Below the pieces are notes generated by a model, which searched no databases, had not been told where the DNA came from, and worked only from the letters and a program-made list of their open reading frames with translations. Positions 27,580-34,607 of a DNA stretch of 64,000 bases are shown piece after piece. How positions within the stretch are numbered: position 1 is the first letter of the stretch; every line of letters begins with the position of its first letter. Both the position numbers and the translations under genes were made by a program. Source of the DNA: Streptomyces sp. R33. Its GTDB lineage: Bacteria > Actinomycetota > Actinomycetes > Streptomycetales > Streptomycetaceae. Location of the stretch: NCBI RefSeq assembly GCF_041200175.1, contig NZ_CP165727.1, positions 5,831,501 to 5,895,500 of the forward strand, given 5' to 3'.

Positions 27580-28430
27580 CTGTCCTGGTAGCCAGTGATC
27601 TCGACCGCACGCTCATCTACTCGGCGGCCGCCCTCGGCCTGACCATGCCCGACCCGGCGGCCCCGCGGCTGCTGTGCGTCGAGGTGCACGAGAGCAAGCC
27701 CCTGTCGTTCATGACGGAGACGGCCGCGGCGCTACTGGCCGAGCTGAGCGCCGATCCCGCGGTCGTCTTCGTCCCGACCACGACCCGTACGCGCAAGCAG
27801 TACCAGCGCATCCGCTTCCCCGGGCGCCCGGCGCCGTACGCGATCTGCGCCAACGGCGGGCAGCTGCTCGTCGACGGCGTCCCGGACCGGGACTGGCGGC
27901 GCCGGGTGGCGGCACGGCTGGCCGAGGAGTGCGCGCCGCTGGAGGAGGTCCACGGGCACCTGCTGGCCACGGCGGACCCGGCGTGGCTGCGCAAGGCGCG
28001 GGTCGCGGAGGACCTGTTCGCATACCTGGTCGTCGAACGCGCCCTGGTCCCGGACGAGTGGGTCAAGGCGCTCACGGAATGGGCCGACGGCCGTGGCTGG
28101 ACGGTCTCCCTCCAGGGCCGCAAGATCTACGCCGTGCCGCGCCCGCTGACGAAGAGCGCGGCCATGCACGAGGTGGCCCGCCGTACCGGCGCGACCACGA
28201 CGCTCGCCGCCGGCGACTCCCTGCTGGACGCGGACCTGCTGCTGGCGGCGGACGCGGCCTGGCGCCCGGGCCACGGCGAGCTGGCCGACGCGGGCTGGAG
28301 CGCGCCGACGGTCACGCCCCTGGCCGCGGCCGGTGTCCTGGCCGGCGAGGAAATCGTGCGCGCTTTCGCCCGCGCGGTCGCCGTAGAGGGTGTCCGGCCG
28401 GGCGGTGCAGTCGGCACACTGGGCGCATGA
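27576..28430 (+). CDS. HAD superfamily phosphatase of the Ter operon
   Basis: 284 residues from a GTG that overlaps the preceding stop by 4 bases. The HAD nucleophile motif is SDLDRTLIY (Asp8, Asp10) and the C-terminal motif is AAGDSLLDADLL, with PTTTRTRKQY as motif II. It is of Cof/sucrose-phosphatase-like size. Together with the C-C lyase and PRTase fusion it completes the predicted nucleoside-like metabolite pathway, where it may remove the 5'-phosphate of the ribosylated product. The exact substrate is unknown. Confidence 0.85.
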   Translation: MTVLVASDLDRTLIYSAAALGLTMPDPAAPRLLCVEVHESKPLSFMTETAAALLAELSADPAVVFVPTTTRTRKQYQRIRFPGRPAPYAICANGGQLLVDGVPDRDWRRRVAARLAEECAPLEEVHGHLLATADPAWLRKARVAEDLFAYLVVERALVPDEWVKALTEWADGRGWTVSLQGRKIYAVPRPLTKSAAMHEVARRTGATTTLAAGDSLLDADLLLAADAAWRPGHGELADAGWSAPTVTPLAAAGVLAGEEIVRAFARAVAVEGVRPGGAVGTLGA

Positions 28431-29086
28431 CCAAGGGCAACAGCACCAAGATCACTGACGAGCTGTACCGCTACATGCTCGACCACAACCCCCCGCTGGA
28501 CGAGATCCAGCGGGGGCTGGTGGCGACGACGTACGAGAAGTTCCCGGACGTGGCCGGGATGCAGTCGGCCGAGGAGCAGGGCCCGCTGCTGGCCTTCCTG
28601 GTCCGGCTGACGGGCGCCCGCCACATCGTCGAGATCGGCACCTTCACCGGTTTCTCCACCTTGTCGATGGCGCAGGCCCTGCCTGTGGACGGCACGCTCG
28701 TCGCCTGCGACGTCTCGGAGGAGTGGACCGCCTACGGCCGCGAGGCCTGGAAGGCGGCGGGCGTCGCCGACCGGATCGACCTGCGGATCGCCCCGGCGCT
28801 GGACACCCTGCGCGCCATGCCGCAGGAGCCGCACATCGACATGGCCTACGTGGACGCGGACAAGGAGAGCCAGATCGCGTACTGGGAGGAGCTCGTCCCG
28901 CGGCTGCGCCCGGGCGGGCTGATCGTCACGGACAACACGCTGTTCCACGGCACGGTCCTGGACGAGTCCGCCACGGGCTCGGCTGCCGGGGTGCGCGCCT
29001 ACAACGACCACGTCGCGGCCGACTCCCGCATGGAGTCGGTGCTGCTGGCGATCTCGGACGGCATCACCCTGTCGCGCAAGCGCTGA
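28427..29086 (+). CDS. SAM-dependent O-methyltransferase, COMT family 3
   Basis: 219 residues. SAM-binding motif I IVEIGTFTGFSTLSMA, acidic loop ACDVSEEW, and the metal-binding DMAYVDADKESQIAYW with LRPGGLIVTDNTLFHG match cation-dependent class I O-methyltransferases. The ATG overlaps the HAD stop by 4 bases (ATGA), so it is translationally coupled to the metabolite operon. That suggests it may methylate the pathway product, although such enzymes are also common as stand-alone genes. Confidence 0.9.
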   Translation: MTKGNSTKITDELYRYMLDHNPPLDEIQRGLVATTYEKFPDVAGMQSAEEQGPLLAFLVRLTGARHIVEIGTFTGFSTLSMAQALPVDGTLVACDVSEEWTAYGREAWKAAGVADRIDLRIAPALDTLRAMPQEPHIDMAYVDADKESQIAYWEELVPRLRPGGLIVTDNTLFHGTVLDESATGSAAGVRAYNDHVAADSRMESVLLAISDGITLSRKR

Positions 29087-29120
29087 ACGCTGACGCTGAC
29101 GCCGGCGGGGAACGGCCGGG

Positions 29121-29327
29121 TCAGCAGCAGCCCCCGCCACCGCAGCAGCCCCCGCCGCCGACGGGTGCGGGGGCGCTGCTGGTCCCGCCCACGGCGACGG
29201 CGGACAGCAGCTTGACGGTGTCGGCGTGCCCGGCCGGGCAGTCGGCGGGAGCGGACGACTCGGCCATGGGGCGGCTGACCTCAAAGGTGTCGTCGCAGGT
29301 CCGGCAGCGGAATTCGTAACGAGGCAT
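29121..29327 (-). CDS. FmdB-type zinc ribbon protein
   Basis: 68 residues. The start PRYEFRCRTCDDTFEVSRP is the FmdB zinc-ribbon signature; the second metal ligand pair is weak (CPAGH). The C-terminus is a Gly/Cys tail (GGGGCCGGGGCC) that could bind an additional metal. Small regulatory or chaperone-like protein; role unknown. A TAGCCT box lies 6 bases before the ATG, so it is probably leaderless. Confidence 0.88.
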   Translation of the reverse strand: MPRYEFRCRTCDDTFEVSRPMAESSAPADCPAGHADTVKLLSAVAVGGTSSAPAPVGGGGCCGGGGCC

Positions 29328-29333
29328 GGCCCA

Positions 29334-29339
29334 AGGCTA
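29334..29339 (-). promoter_or_regulatory. -10 box TAGCCT of a leaderless promoter (FmdB gene)
   Basis: TAGCCT, 6 bases, ATG 29327 on the minus strand; no Shine-Dalgarno is visible. Confidence 0.5.
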
Positions 29340-29365
29340 CAGAGCGGGACGGCCCCGCCACAGCC

Positions 29366-30112
29366 TCAGAGCCCGTGAAGGGCGGCGGCGCGGGCCCGGT
29401 CCTCGCGTGCGGCCTGCTGGGGATTGCGGGCGCGCCAGTACGGATTGTCGTGCGGGAGGGCGCTGCCCACCCGCCCGTACATCCCGAACCACATCAGCAT
29501 CACGCCGACGACGAAGCTGAACAGCACGTTCTGGATCTTGAAGGCCAGGAAGTTCAGGCCGGTGTCCAGCAGGGCCAGGTTCACGAACCCGCTGGCGATG
29601 AAGGCCAGCCCCAGCACGATGTTGAGGGTCGAGGCGAAGTTCCCGCCGATCACCATCCCGACGAAGAGCAGCAGCCCGATGCAGATCGACAGGACGCTCA
29701 GCGCGCCGTTGGTGTTCAGCGCGAGCACCCGGTCGCCGCCGGTGTCGAAGAACCCGATCTGGTCGATGAGCCCGAGGATCCCGAAAGCGACCAGCAGCAG
29801 ACCCGTCAGGCCCGCGCCCACCCGGTACACCTTGCTCAGCTTGTGGTCGGAGGGCAGGTGCTCGTCCAGCCGGGCATTGACGGGATGCGCGATGCGCCGC
29901 ACCAGGTAGGGGACGTGCGGTGCGGGGAGCTCGATCGGCGCATGGGCCACGTACGGCGCGTAATGCTCATGGGGCTCGTGACACCCGTAGGCCGCGTGCG
30001 GCGCGGTCGCATGCGGCCCGGTCGCGGGGGATGCGCTCGCGCGGGGTGCGCTCGCGCGGGCCGTGTCCGGCGCACGAGAGGTGTGCGAGGAATGCGAGGT
30101 ATGGGCAGCCAT
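29366..30112 (-). CDS. DUF4383 membrane protein with His-rich N-terminus
   Basis: 248 residues from ATG 30112 (GGAGG five bases upstream). The first ~60 residues are a low-complexity His/Ala/Pro region (for example HATAPHAAYGCHEPHEHYAP) that could bind metal. The following domain has four hydrophobic helices with VYRVGAGLTGLLLVAFGILG and the family motif LGLAFIASGFVNLALL. Function unknown. Adjacent to the FmdB gene and read in the same direction. Confidence 0.82.
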   Translation of the reverse strand: MAAHTSHSSHTSRAPDTARASAPRASASPATGPHATAPHAAYGCHEPHEHYAPYVAHAPIELPAPHVPYLVRRIAHPVNARLDEHLPSDHKLSKVYRVGAGLTGLLLVAFGILGLIDQIGFFDTGGDRVLALNTNGALSVLSICIGLLLFVGMVIGGNFASTLNIVLGLAFIASGFVNLALLDTGLNFLAFKIQNVLFSFVVGVMLMWFGMYGRVGSALPHDNPYWRARNPQQAAREDRARAAALHGL

Positions 30113-30184
30113 CACGCCCTCCTAGGGCTCTGTTCCAGCCACCTCCCAGCATCCGCCGATGCCCCCTCCGCGACAAGCGCGGCC

Positions 30185-31429
30185 TCAGCCGCTCCCGCGC
30201 CGCCCGCGGATGTCGGAGACGACCCGGCCCACGTCTCCCCGCACCTGCTCCATCTCCTGAAGGAAATGCCAGTAGTCGGGATGCCGCTCCTCCAGCCCGG
30301 TGAGCGCCCGCTCCATCCGGGCCACCGCCTCGTCCAGCGGCCGCGCATGCCGCGGATCGGGCACACTGCGGCCCTCCATCGCCAGCCGCTGCGCATCCCG
30401 GATCGCGAACCGGGTCCGCTGCACCTCCGCCTGCGGGTCCCGGGCCACCGCCTCCAGCCGCGACAGCCGGTCCTGCGCGGCCGACACCGCCTCGTCGGTC
30501 GCATCCAGCGCACCGCGGACCGACTCGACCAGCGCCCCGACGTCCGCCCAGCGCTGCTCCTCCCGCGCCCGAGCGGCCTCCTTCAGCTGCTCCTCGGCCC
30601 GCGCGACGTCCCGTACGGCCTGGTCCGGCACCTGCTGCAGGTCCTGCCAGCACGCCGCGCTGAACCGCCGGCGCAGCTCACTGAGCACCGGATCCACCCG
30701 GTCCGCCCGATTGCGCAGCGCCTGCGCCCGGGTCCGCAGGCTCACCAGCCGCCGGTCGATCTCCGCCGCCCGCTCCGGGAGCCGTGCCACCTCGGCCCGT
30801 ATCGCCTCCGCGTCACGCAGGATCCGGTCCGCGCGCTGCACGGTCTCCTGCACCCCGTGCTGCGCTGCGCCCTGGTTCAGCAGGGTCAGCTCCGGCCCGA
30901 GCGCGGCCAGCCGCGCCGCGAACTCGTCGGCCCGCATCCCCTTGCCGCGTACGTCGTCCAGCGCCGTGCTCGCCGCGAGCAGCGCCGCCCGGGCCCGCTC
31001 CCGGGCGGGCGCCACCCGCGCCAGCTGCGTCTCGGCCTTGTCCAGCAGCGGCTGCAGCCCCTGCGCGAACCGGTCGAGCTCGCCCTTGACCCGTACGAGC
31101 TCGTCCCGCGCCCGGGTCAACTGCTCCCGCGCCCGCGCGGCGACGGACCCCTCCAGGTCGGCGCGGTCGAGGTCGTGCGCATCGACGGCCTCGATGTACA
31201 CGTGGCTGACCTGGTCGATGCGCTGCCCGAGCGCGGCGAACCCCTCCCCGGCCTGCCGCGCCGCGGGCGACCCGTCGGCCGCCGCGATGGTCTCCATGGA
31301 GATCCGCAGATCCCGCTGCGCGGTGTCCAGCTCGTAGAACGCGGCCGCGGCGGCATCTTTCGCCGCCTGCGCATCCGCCCGCCGACTCTCGTCCCGCCCG
31401 CCGAACCACCGCCGGGATGCCGTCGTCAC
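30185..31429 (-). CDS. Coiled-coil protein of unknown function
   Basis: 414 residues starting at GTG 31429 (VTTASRRWFGGRDE), preceded by a purine-rich GGGAGAGGGA. The frame is open beyond to 31534, but that part runs up to the tRNA and looks non-coding. Almost entirely alpha-helical with heptad-like stretches (ELVRVKGELDRFAQGLQPLL, EEQLKEAARAREEQRW); no membrane segment or signal peptide. It resembles actinobacterial cytoplasmic coiled-coil proteins without assigned role. Last chromosomal gene before the prophage insertion. Confidence 0.75.
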   Translation of the reverse strand: MTTASRRWFGGRDESRRADAQAAKDAAAAAFYELDTAQRDLRISMETIAAADGSPAARQAGEGFAALGQRIDQVSHVYIEAVDAHDLDRADLEGSVAARAREQLTRARDELVRVKGELDRFAQGLQPLLDKAETQLARVAPARERARAALLAASTALDDVRGKGMRADEFAARLAALGPELTLLNQGAAQHGVQETVQRADRILRDAEAIRAEVARLPERAAEIDRRLVSLRTRAQALRNRADRVDPVLSELRRRFSAACWQDLQQVPDQAVRDVARAEEQLKEAARAREEQRWADVGALVESVRGALDATDEAVSAAQDRLSRLEAVARDPQAEVQRTRFAIRDAQRLAMEGRSVPDPRHARPLDEAVARMERALTGLEERHPDYWHFLQEMEQVRGDVGRVVSDIRGRRGSG

Positions 31430-31534
31430 AATCCCTCTCCCGTACCGCCTCCGCCATGCCCCGGTCCATTCTCTCCCACGGATGCGGGTTTGCGTGGGGG
31501 GTGCGCCTGCCATGTAGGCTGTCCACTCATCCAC

Positions 31535-31609
31535 GGGTGTGTAGCTCAGGGGTAGAGCGCTGCTCTTACAAAGCAGATGTCGGCGGTTCGAAACCGTCCA
31601 CGCCCACCA
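31535..31609 (+). tRNA. tRNA-Val, anticodon TAC; likely prophage attachment site
   Basis: 75 bases with a complete cloverleaf: acceptor GGGTGTG / CACGCCC, anticodon stem CTGCT / AGCAG with loop CTTACAA (anticodon TAC, valine), T-arm GGCGG-TTCGAAA-CCGTC and an encoded CCA. Phage-like genes begin directly after it, so the 3' half most likely contains the attL core. Confidence 0.95.
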
Positions 31610-31637
31610 GTAGGAAATAGCAGGTCAGGCCTGCTAG

Positions 31638-31672
31638 ACGGCCCCTCAGTCGCGTTCGACTGAGGGGCCGTT
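31638..31672. terminator. Strong terminator just inside the prophage left end
   Basis: A 14-bp stem (CGGCCCCTCAGTCG / CGACTGAGGGGCCG) with a 4-base loop, extended by one A-T pair and then T, 29 bases after the tRNA. It insulates tRNA transcription from the prophage. Confidence 0.85.
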
Positions 31673-31681
31673 GCCGTGCCG

Positions 31682-31703
31682 GACGCCACATCGACGCCAC
31701 ATC
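31682..31703 (+). repeat. Tandem 11-mer near the attachment site
   Basis: GACGCCACATC occurs twice head to tail, about 75 bases from the tRNA end. Short direct repeats at this distance could be arm-type integrase binding sites; this is inference. Confidence 0.4.
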
Positions 31704-31870
31704 GCCACCGAACCTGGTCCATGTCATCACCCATTCGGGGGGTCACAACTGGCAGATCATCGGGTTACAGTGCAGTACGAGCGGGGCCGGCGTGACTCCC
31801 ACCGCGCGCCAGATGTACGCCGCTCGACATCCTGAGGAGTGCGGGCGGGGAGGCTCGTCCCTTAGGCAGA

Positions 31871-31901
31871 GAACCCCCCGGCGCGTTACGCCGGGGGGTT
31901 C
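31871..31901. terminator. Bidirectional hairpin terminator in the tRNA-proximal region
   Basis: 13-bp perfect stem GAACCCCCCGGCG / CGCCGGGGGGTTC with a 5-base loop, followed by TT. It lies in the 542-base stretch (31610-32151) that has no convincing protein gene. Confidence 0.75.
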
Positions 31902-31978
31902 TTCCGTACACGGTAAACCGCCCCGCCCCGATACGGCGGCAGGGCGGGTCGGCTTGACCGAAAGCAGACACGAGGACG

Positions 31979-32014
31979 GACCGGCCCGGCGGATGTACGG
32001 ACACCGGGCCGGTC
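31979..32014. other. Hairpin in the tRNA-proximal non-coding region
   Basis: Stem GACCGGCCCGG / CCGGGCCGGTC (11 bp) with a 14-base loop, between the terminators and the XRE operator. Could be part of an untranslated RNA; nothing else supports that. Confidence 0.35.
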
Positions 32015-32100
32015 GCCTCGCTCGCCCGGGTCGCGCGGGGCGCGGGGGCGAGCTCGCGGGGGTCGTAGTGCACATGCCCCAACGCTTCAAGATCACACAA

Positions 32101-32118
32101 TGTGTCGTGCACGATACA
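32101..32118. promoter_or_regulatory. Candidate operator of the XRE regulator
   Basis: TGTGTCGTGCACGATACA is an 18-bp palindrome with one mismatched pair, flanked by ACAATG and CATTGG arms. TACATT (32119-32124) next to it is a possible -10 box for the rightward xre gene. Position just ahead of the regulator suggests autoregulation. Confidence 0.55.
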
Positions 32119-32151
32119 TACATTGGTTCATGATCACGACAGCGTTGACGG

Positions 32152-32388
32152 GTGCCCCGCCCCGACGCCCCCGATCACGTTCTTGCCCGCCGGCGGCGCA
32201 TCGGCGAACAGATCCGAGCCACCCGCCTCGCACGCAACCTGACGCAAGAAGCGGTGGCGTTACGGGTCGGCATGGAACGGCCGAACTACGTCCGCATCGA
32301 GCAGGGCCAGGCCTCACCGCTCCTCGACACGCTCATCCTGATCGCCGACGCGATCGGCGTACCCCTCGCGGACCTGGTCAGGGAATAG
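32152..32388 (+). CDS. XRE-family helix-turn-helix regulator
   Basis: 78 residues from the first possible start (GTG; the previous in-frame codon group contains a stop). Compact Cro/CI-type HTH: IGEQIRATRLARNLTQEAVA, then VGMERPNYVRIEQGQASPLL and a short amphipathic end ADAIGVPLADLVRE. It has no C-terminal oligomerisation or protease domain, unlike CI repressors. Read rightward against nearly all phage genes, next to attL. Could help control lysogeny or a neighbouring accessory gene. Confidence 0.85.
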   Translation: MPRPDAPDHVLARRRRIGEQIRATRLARNLTQEAVALRVGMERPNYVRIEQGQASPLLDTLILIADAIGVPLADLVRE

Positions 32389-32417
32389 CCCCGACCGGAA
32401 GGAACCCGGCCGGGGCT
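32387..32417. terminator. Terminator between xre and the zinc-ribbon gene
   Basis: AGCCCCG-CCGG / CCGG-CGGGGCT stem with one mismatch and a 7-base loop, starting within the xre stop codon, between convergent genes. Confidence 0.7.
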
Positions 32418-32426
32418 GCCGGGCTG

Positions 32427-33035
32427 CTAGCCCTCCATGGCTCCGCAGTTGTTGCACACGTACGGGCCCATGCCGATCGGCTGCTGGTTCTCATCGACAT
32501 CGACGGTGCGGTACATCGTGCCGCCGCAGGTGTTACAACCCTTGGTCTGAATCGTCTGGCCCATGTCGGCCTCCATCTGCTCGGTTGTCTGACGGTCGAT
32601 GTGGCGCTGATCCTCGGCGCCCCGCCCCTCGATCACCGCGTCGAGCATGGCCATGACGCGATCGGTCTCCACCTCACGGGCCTTGATGTCCACCAGCGAC
32701 TCGCTATCGAGGCGCCAGGCCCCGCAGCGACACCACCACTTCTCCGGGTAGCCGTCGAGCTGATACATCGGCGTACCGCAGCGGTGGCAGGTCACTCGGT
32801 CATCCCTCACGTGGCCGCAGGAGGAGCAGACCCAAACGTCACGCTGCATCCACATGGTTTGGGCGCACCGCGGGCACCCCGTGGTGCGGATGCCGTCCGG
32901 GCCGTACGGGGGCGGGTCGGGCGTACTGGCGGCGTACTCGACGATTCGGGCCCGTAGGCGTTCGTCGGCGGTGGCCGCCATGCGTAGGAGGCGGGCAACA
33001 CGGGTGCGGGCCTCGTCTGCGAATTCGGTGGTCAT
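32427..33035 (-). CDS. Multi-zinc-ribbon protein
   Basis: 202 residues from ATG 33035 (MTTEFADEARTRVARLL). A helical N-terminal segment is followed by three or four zinc-ribbon-like modules: CPRCAQTMW...CSSC, CHRCGTPMY...WWCRCG and CNTCGGTMY...CNNC. Between them lies a charged helix (REVETDRVMAMLDAVIEGRG). A TACCCT box lies 9 bases before the ATG, leaving almost no leader. Function unknown; probably binds nucleic acid or protein partners. Possibly lysogenic cargo, as it sits between attL and the tail genes. Confidence 0.75.
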   Translation of the reverse strand: MTTEFADEARTRVARLLRMAATADERLRARIVEYAASTPDPPPYGPDGIRTTGCPRCAQTMWMQRDVWVCSSCGHVRDDRVTCHRCGTPMYQLDGYPEKWWCRCGAWRLDSESLVDIKAREVETDRVMAMLDAVIEGRGAEDQRHIDRQTTEQMEADMGQTIQTKGCNTCGGTMYRTVDVDENQQPIGMGPYVCNNCGAMEG

Positions 33036-33111
33036 CTCGGGCGCAGGGTACGCGGTCCAGGGCCGTTCGGGGGTGCGCGTGCACTCGAATGGCCCACACG
33101 AGCGGGTCGTT

Positions 33112-33198
33112 TCAGGTGCACGAGACACCCACGACGAGGATCACGCCGGCCGCGGCGAGGATGACCCAGTACACGACCTGACGGGCACGGGCGCTCAC
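33112..33198 (-). CDS. 28-residue membrane peptide
   Basis: A GTG start overlaps the stop of the preceding small gene by 4 bases (GTGA). The product MSARARQVVYWVILAAAGVI continues as LVVGVSCT: a positively charged start, one transmembrane helix and a terminal Cys-Thr. Supported mainly by the overlap and by its place at the end of a three-gene unit. Function unknown. Confidence 0.5.
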   Translation of the reverse strand: MSARARQVVYWVILAAAGVILVVGVSCT

Positions 33199-33365
33199 CG
33201 TCGGGCCCGCAGCTCGGGGTGGTGCCGCATGATCAGGACGTTCAGAGCGGTAATGCGCGCCCGGTCACGGTCCACCTGGGCCTGGAAGCGGGCGGACACG
33301 TGCCGGGCGCACTCGGCGCAGGAGTCCGGCGGGACTGGCAGGCGCGGGATCCCTGCGCCGGTCAT
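33195..33365 (-). CDS. Small phage protein with CxxC
   Basis: 56 residues. The ATG overlaps the upstream stop (TGATG) and its own stop overlaps the next GTG. Contains PPDSCAECARHVSARFQ and a basic helical end (MRHHPELRARR). The single CxxC plus His could bind metal only as a dimer. No known family recognised. Confidence 0.65.
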   Translation of the reverse strand: MTGAGIPRLPVPPDSCAECARHVSARFQAQVDRDRARITALNVLIMRHHPELRARR

Positions 33366-33583
33366 CAGACGGCCTCGATGTTGTCGACGGCCGTCGAGAT
33401 CTCACGGCCAGAGGGGAGGCGGATGTACGCCAGGTGCACCCAGTGCGTGACCGCCACGTTCTCGTAGACCACGGCCATCAGCACGCCCTCGGAGCCGGAC
33501 GCGATGTCACGGACCTGCTTGCGGAGCAGCCAGTGAGGCACGTGGTTGAAGCCCAGGCCAGGGCCGTGCTCGCGAACTTCCAT
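33365..33583 (-). CDS. Small conserved-looking protein, GntR-operator controlled
   Basis: 72 residues, MEVREHGPGLGFNHVPHWLL at the start and LAYIRLPSGREISTAVDNIE at the end, good codon use, no known motif. First gene of a three-gene overlapping unit (33583 to 33112). A perfect 18-bp palindrome matching the GntR operator half-site lies 61-78 bases before its ATG, so it is the likeliest target of the neighbouring regulator. Function unknown. Confidence 0.65.
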   Translation of the reverse strand: MEVREHGPGLGFNHVPHWLLRKQVRDIASGSEGVLMAVVYENVAVTHWVHLAYIRLPSGREISTAVDNIEAV

Positions 33584-33643
33584 GCCGAGGCTCCCCTACC
33601 GTGGTGACATACGGTGGCACCCCCTCAACGGGGCGTACTGGAA

Positions 33644-33661
33644 TGGTCCACCGGTGGACCA
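33644..33661. promoter_or_regulatory. GntR-type operator 1
   Basis: TGGTCCACCGGTGGACCA, a perfect 18-bp palindrome upstream of the 33583 gene. It shares the GGTCCAC / GTGGACC core with the palindrome upstream of gntR. Confidence 0.7.
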
Positions 33662-33687
33662 GTCAAGTCAAGTAGAGGGCACGAAAA

Positions 33688-33714
33688 GGCCCCCGACCAA
33701 CTCAGCCGGGGGCC
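33688..33714 (-). terminator. Rho-independent terminator of gntR
   Basis: 8-bp stem GGCCCCCG / CGGGGGCC followed in the leftward direction by TTTT, 19 bases after the gntR stop. Confidence 0.8.
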
Positions 33715-33732
33715 AACCTCGATGACGTCCAG

Positions 33733-34464
33733 TCATGCACCCATCGAGTACTCCTCGGTGCGCGCCCAGCGGCCCGACGGATTCACGCCCACCTCGTACG
33801 CCAACGGCAGCCCGTCAGCGTCGTAGGCGACATGCCGCACCTCGGACACGGCGGCCGGGCCCTCCAGTCGCAACTGCTCCAACTCCGCGTCCGTGGCGAG
33901 ACGCGCCGTCCACCAGTCCCGGCCCGTGTGAGGCGCCCGACCGGTCTGCATCTCGACGTACCGAGTCGTCCCCTCCCGTACGCGCTCCCGCGCCAGCAGC
34001 CGCGGCGCCTGCTCCGCAACCTCGGCCGTGAACCAGCTGCTCGACATGGCGACGGGCCGCTCACCCTCGTACGTCACCCGGTCGCGGCGCACCACCTGAT
34101 CGCCCACGCTGATGCCGAGCCCCGCGGCGACGTCCTCGGGGGCCGGGACGCTCTCGGCGGCAACGATCTCGGCGTGCTCACCGGCCGTGTAGATGTGCCC
34201 GGTGGCCAGCGCGGTCGCGTAGCGCTCGCCGGCGGTCCGGGCGAGCTGGACTCGCTCGCGGACGGTGGATCCGGTGCCCTGACGCGTCTCCACGAGGCCT
34301 TCCTGGCGCAGCACATCGAGCGCCTTCACCACGGTGGAACGGGATACGGCCCAGCGCTCGGTGAGCTCGCGCTCGGATGGGAGCGTGGCTCCGGGCTCGA
34401 GTTCGCCGCGGACGATGCGGCCTCGGAGGTCGGTTGCGATCTGGTCGTACTTGGGCAAGGCCAT
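33733..34464 (-). CDS. GntR family regulator (HutC-like)
   Basis: 243 residues from ATG 34464 (GGGG six bases upstream; an in-frame ATG 12 bases earlier is possible). N-terminal wHTH: YDQIATDLRGRIVRGELEPG, TLPSERELTERWAVSRSTVV; C-terminal UTRA-like ligand domain (RDRVTYEGERPVAMSSSWF, LPLAYEVGVNPSGRW). Such regulators are common on actinomycete integrative elements. Two perfect palindromes with the same core flank the unit: one at its own promoter, one before the downstream 33583 gene, indicating autoregulation plus one target. Confidence 0.9.
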   Translation of the reverse strand: MALPKYDQIATDLRGRIVRGELEPGATLPSERELTERWAVSRSTVVKALDVLRQEGLVETRQGTGSTVRERVQLARTAGERYATALATGHIYTAGEHAEIVAAESVPAPEDVAAGLGISVGDQVVRRDRVTYEGERPVAMSSSWFTAEVAEQAPRLLARERVREGTTRYVEMQTGRAPHTGRDWWTARLATDAELEQLRLEGPAAVSEVRHVAYDADGLPLAYEVGVNPSGRWARTEEYSMGA

Positions 34465-34480
34465 CGAAAACCCCATGACT

Positions 34481-34496
34481 AGTGGACTGGTCCACT
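34481..34496. promoter_or_regulatory. GntR-type operator 2 (autoregulatory)
   Basis: AGTGGACTGGTCCACT, a 16-bp perfect palindrome 17 bases before the gntR start, with the same GTCCAC half-site as operator 1. Confidence 0.75.
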
Positions 34497-34555
34497 GGTC
34501 ATGGTTGCCTGTGACGCGCGTAGCGGTCAAGGAACGCCTGCCACGGACGCACGAA

Positions 34556-34595
34556 AGCGCCCCCTCCCCGGCCCGTAGGCCAGAGAGGGGGCGTT
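34556..34595 (-). terminator. Terminator after the collagen-like fibre gene
   Basis: 11-bp stem (AGCGCCCCCTC / GAGGGGGCGTT) with an inner GGCC...GGCC loop, followed leftward by TTTC. It ends the late operon. Confidence 0.75.
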
Positions 34596-34607
34596 GTGCT
34601 GCCGGGG

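Noticed and set aside
31546..31746. Leftward 66-residue frame antisense to tRNA-Val
   Set aside because: It consists largely of the reverse complement of the tRNA and the adjacent terminator, a well known source of false ORFs.
31765..32112. Leftward 115-residue open frame next to the XRE operator
   Set aside because: It starts inside the operator, uses AT-ending codons at its beginning, and contains a strong bidirectional terminator hairpin (31871-31901) in the middle. A small gene cannot be fully excluded, since part of it has coding-like third positions.
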